From Candidatus Tariuqbacter arcticus (GTDB lineage Bacteria > Electryoneota > Tariuqbacteria > Tariuqbacterales > Tariuqbacteraceae): DNA of 6,374 nucleotides. This document shows, piece by piece, positions 4,120 through 6,374 of this stretch (its first letter is position 1; each line of letters opens with the position of its first letter). Both the position numbers and the translations under genes were made by a program. The stretch lies in contig JABMRZ010000220.1 in the NCBI GenBank assembly GCA_013202315.1, positions 1-6,374 on the forward strand. The letters are read 5' to 3'. Below the pieces are notes generated by a model. That model was not told where the DNA came from, ran no database searches, and saw only the letters and a program-made list of their open reading frames with translations.

Positions 4120-6111
4120 TCATTTAACCAACAACCCCTTCCCTACTTCAATCTTCCCCCCCGCCTTCAATTCAAAGAAATACAGCCCGCTGGCAATATT
4201 CCCTCCCGCTTCCCAAGTCAGCCAATGCTCCCCCGCCGGTAAAAATCCATCCTGCAAGACCGCCACCCGCTTCCCCAAACTGTTGTAGACTATCAAACTG
4301 ACATCGGCTTCCCGCGTAATGAAGAATGAAACCGCCGTCATCGAATTGAAGGGATTGGGATGAGTCCCGTTAAATTCAAATTCAGCCGGTTGAGAACCCA
4401 ATTCCAATCCCTTATCCTCCCAGCCGTTAACCTCCCAATCCGCATCGAATTTGCGCCCGCCCGCCCCCTGCATATCCATTCCCGGCAGCTTCTCGAACGG
4501 AAAACTGTCCGAATCAATCACATAATCGGGATAATCCCCCACATTAGCGGTATATGTATACGAACCCGCCGGAGCCGCACCCGGCACCCACTGTTGGATA
4601 TTCTGCCGGTAGATGTTCGCGCCAGCCTGCAAGCCGACATCCTCTCGAATCACAATCGGACCATAAATCGAACTGTCCGGCATCACCACCGAAGTCCACA
4701 AATCGAACTGCATCCAATTCCCCCCGATATTGGCGATCCAAATCTCGAACTGAAACCCCCCGCCGTTGGGCGGAATCTGTATCGGGGTAAAGTTGGGATT
4801 AATCGCCACTACCAACCACCCCGGCGTTTCGCCCGGCGGATAATGATAGCCCATATCGACCACACCCTCGTCTAAAACCCCGTCGGTTCGAGTGGTGCCG
4901 ATAATCATTGCGCTTGACGGGTCGCCCGCGTCCACGCAGGGACTGTCATACAATTGACCCGAAGCCTCCTGCCCCAGGTAATAACTCCCGTTCGCTCCGG
5001 CGGCGAAATATGGATCCTGATTGATATTCCCGGCTCCAGGCCATCCGCCCTGCACATCACAATAGCTGACATTAGCAACGCTCCCTGCGGAAGGGTCAAG
5101 GTATATCTGAAATCCGGTTGGCGCGCTGTTCCCCCAAACAATACAGTTATAAACGGTCGGCGGTAAATCGGGGAAAGTCAGCACATAAATCCCCCCCCCG
5201 CTGCCCGCCGAATTACCCGCGATGGTGTTGTTGTATATTTCCGAACCGTCATACCGGCTGTAAATACCCCCGCCCGACGAAGCTGCGGTGTTGTCTATTA
5301 TGAGATTGTTGGAAACTTCCGAAGTTGTCCCATACAGCCAGGTAGCGCTCCACAGCATAATCGCCCCACCGCCGAATATGCCGCCCGAATGATTGTTCTG
5401 GAATGTATTGCGGAAAAGATAAGCTTCAGCGTTGGCAGCCACATAAATCCCCCCGCCGGAGGAAAAAACCTCGTTCCCTTCGAATAAATTGAACTGAATC
5501 GTCGGCGAAGAGCCCCACCCCGCATTTATACCGCCCCCATTGTCAGCCTGGTTCCGGATGAAATGGCAGGATTCAATGATGGAATTACTCTCCTCCATAA
5601 AAATCCCGCCACCCGACCCATTCAAATTCGCATTGTGAGTGTAATTATGCGCAATCAGACAATGCCGTATCCAGACCATACAATTGCTTATCCATATACC
5701 CCCTCCCCGGACTTCAGGATAAGCGCCGGTGCCTTTTGCATATTCGATTCGGCACCACGACAATGACGAACTATCATTGGCGTTATCGAACCTGAACCCC
5801 CGCCATTTGGACTCTTCAGTGGGATAATGCCGGGTGAAGATGATGGAATCTTCCTCGAACCCGTCAGCGTTCAACCGCCCTTCGACGATGAACTTATACA
5901 TCCCGGTGAAGCGCACTTCCACCCCGGGCATTATGGTCAGCGCATCGCTTTCTTCGACGATGATGTCGCCTTCGTGGACTATATATGGGCTGCCGTCCGG
6001 CGTCCATACCCCCGAAACCGCTCCCGGTTCAACATAAGTTGTATCGGCGAAGGCGATTGAAGATAACGCCGATACGGTTAGAATCACTAAAAAATACTTG
6101 ATGCGGTTCAT
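4120..6111 (-). CDS. secreted right-handed beta-helix protein with T9SS-type C-terminal sorting domain
   Basis: The 663-residue product has a Sec signal peptide (MNRIKYFLVILTVSALSSIAFA, cut probable after A22). Residues about 30-110 form the entry strands (VHEGDIIVEESDALTIMPGVEVRF, then SIIFTR), a start common to beta-helix proteins of this kind. Residues about 120-355 hold six or more turns with the repeated pattern 'GGGI.....i..n.i..N.a', seen at 136-139, 167-170, 192-195, 219-222, 247-250, 280-283 and 305-308. DAGDP (394-398) and DMGYHY (419-424) close the helix. Residues about 430-542 form an Ig-like beta domain ending in APAGSYTYTANVGDYPD. The last ~85 residues (HPNPFNS at 584-590, then ASGLYFFEL and KGLLVK) are a type IX secretion-like sorting module. 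A surface or extracellular location is expected. No catalytic site of a polysaccharide lyase is evident, so binding or adhesion is as likely as enzymatic action. AAGGGGG lies 5 bp before the ATG and fixes the start. Confidence 0.93.
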   Translation of the reverse strand: MNRIKYFLVILTVSALSSIAFADTTYVEPGAVSGVWTPDGSPYIVHEGDIIVEESDALTIMPGVEVRFTGMYKFIVEGRLNADGFEEDSIIFTRHYPTEESKWRGFRFDNANDSSSLSWCRIEYAKGTGAYPEVRGGGIWISNCMVWIRHCLIAHNYTHNANLNGSGGGIFMEESNSIIESCHFIRNQADNGGGINAGWGSSPTIQFNLFEGNEVFSSGGGIYVAANAEAYLFRNTFQNNHSGGIFGGGAIMLWSATWLYGTTSEVSNNLIIDNTAASSGGGIYSRYDGSEIYNNTIAGNSAGSGGGIYVLTFPDLPPTVYNCIVWGNSAPTGFQIYLDPSAGSVANVSYCDVQGGWPGAGNINQDPYFAAGANGSYYLGQEASGQLYDSPCVDAGDPSSAMIIGTTRTDGVLDEGVVDMGYHYPPGETPGWLVVAINPNFTPIQIPPNGGGFQFEIWIANIGGNWMQFDLWTSVVMPDSSIYGPIVIREDVGLQAGANIYRQNIQQWVPGAAPAGSYTYTANVGDYPDYVIDSDSFPFEKLPGMDMQGAGGRKFDADWEVNGWEDKGLELGSQPAEFEFNGTHPNPFNSMTAVSFFITREADVSLIVYNSLGKRVAVLQDGFLPAGEHWLTWEAGGNIASGLYFFELKAGGKIEVGKGLLVK

Positions 6112-6116
6112 TGTAT

Positions 6117-6123
6117 CCCCCTT
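6117..6123 (-). promoter_or_regulatory. strong Shine-Dalgarno sequence of the beta-helix gene
   Basis: The coding strand reads AAGGGGG, five bases before the ATG at 6111. It is the best ribosome binding site in the window, and it agrees with the start that gives a complete signal peptide. Confidence 0.8.
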
Positions 6124-6131
6124 GAAAATAG

Positions 6132-6178
6132 CCGGCTCGTAAGTCCGCGAACCGATTATTTTTCCGCTGTACAGCGGA
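6132..6178 (-). promoter_or_regulatory. structured leader: perfect 16-bp palindrome plus second stem-loop
   Basis: TCCGCTGTACAGCGGA at 6163-6178 is a perfect 16-bp palindrome, centred about 60 bp before the beta-helix start codon. Closer to the gene, CGGTTCG (6154-6148, minus strand) can pair with CGAGCCG (6139-6133) around an 8-nt loop, with one U-G wobble and an optional extra wobble pair. The palindrome could be a dimeric repressor operator, or it could fold in RNA as a six-pair stem with a GUAC loop. Alternatively, both elements are dispersed intergenic palindromes with no regulatory role. The symmetry is seen directly; any function is inference. Confidence 0.45.
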
Positions 6179-6237
6179 TTGTTAGATTGTTCGAGAAAAG
6201 AGACCTTCTAATCATTCTGTCTGAAAATATCCAAAAC

Positions 6238-6302
6238 TTGTCATTCCCGCCCCCTCTTGTCATTCCCGCCCCCTCCTGGCATTCCCGCGAAAGCGGGAAT
6301 CC
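6238..6302. repeat. tandem 19-bp repeat leading into a REP/dRS3-like palindrome
   Basis: Two exact 19-bp copies (6238-6256 and 6257-6275, each TTGTCATTCCCGCCCCCTC) are followed by a third, diverging copy that contains the inverted repeat ATTCCCGC-GAAA-GCGGGAAT at 6281-6300. The core fits ATTCCC-N8-GGGAAT, the pattern known in Neisseria as dRS3, and more generally the 'GTCATTCCCGCGnAnGCGGGAATC' palindromes found in many bacteria, which have been linked to REP-associated transposases. The two 19-bp copies look like left halves that lost the right arm. It lies upstream of the beta-helix gene. The flanking bases 6179-6237 and 6303-6374 hold nothing I can assign. Confidence 0.75.
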
Positions 6303-6374
6303 ATTGTTTTTATTATTCATGCAAATAATGACATCGGAAATTCTTTTCAGGGACTGTTTCCCAAATCAATACAG

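Noticed and set aside
4360..4875. Plus-strand 171-residue open frame opposite the beta-helix gene
   Set aside because: It is antisense to a gene with a clear signal peptide and domains. Its composition is that of a shadow frame, and no ribosome binding site or recognisable motif is present.
6313..6372. Possible C-terminal fragment of a minus-strand gene entering from the right edge (19 codons then TAA)
   Set aside because: Nineteen open codons are unremarkable by chance, and the peptide matches nothing I recognise. The sequence beyond the window would be needed.

Overview
The window carries five protein-coding genes, all on the minus strand, so transcription runs from right to left. No RNA gene, transposase, CRISPR array or phage gene is visible. 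The two strongest taxonomic hints are in the large gene at the right (4120-6111). It encodes a secreted right-handed beta-helix protein that ends in a 'HPNPFNS...GLYFFEL' module of the type IX secretion (Por) C-terminal sorting class. The leftmost gene adds a twin-arginine leader and a fibronectin-III-like tail. Together these suggest a Gram-negative member of the Fibrobacteres-Chlorobi-Bacteroidetes (FCB) superphylum, possibly one of its candidate phyla known mainly from metagenomes. That placement is inference from protein style, not from a marker gene.

Layout in order of transcription: (1) 6374-6112, an intergenic stretch with a tandem and palindromic repeat element and a structured leader. 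(2) 6111-4120, the exported beta-helix protein. (3) 4119-3866, repeat-filled intergenic DNA: five heptamers directly after the stop codon, then three ~47-bp tandem units. (4) 3865-3080, a radical SAM enzyme of the TYW1-like COG0731 type, overlapping by 4 bp (5) 3083-2232, a stand-alone nitrilase-superfamily amidohydrolase with an intact Glu-Lys-Cys triad. (6) 2231-2112, an intergenic hairpin and a heptamer array. (7) 2111-1365, a conserved-looking protein of unknown function with a GTG start. (8) 1364-1267, an intergenic heptamer array. (9) 1266-142, a Tat-exported protein resembling the DUF362 family, with a C-terminal FnIII-like domain. (10) 141-1, another heptamer array and a degenerate dispersed repeat.

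The radical SAM and nitrilase genes are almost certainly translationally coupled and probably act in one process, whose substrate cannot be read from the sequence. The unknown 248-residue protein and the DUF362-like protein lie downstream in the same direction and may belong to the same transcription unit, but repeat-filled gaps of 98-120 bp separate them.

The most unusual structure is not a gene. Every gene whose 3' end is exposed to intergenic DNA (four of four) has a short array of degenerate 7-bp tandem repeats at or across its stop codon. The heptamer differs at each site. In two genes the array itself encodes the stop codon and the last one to four residues.
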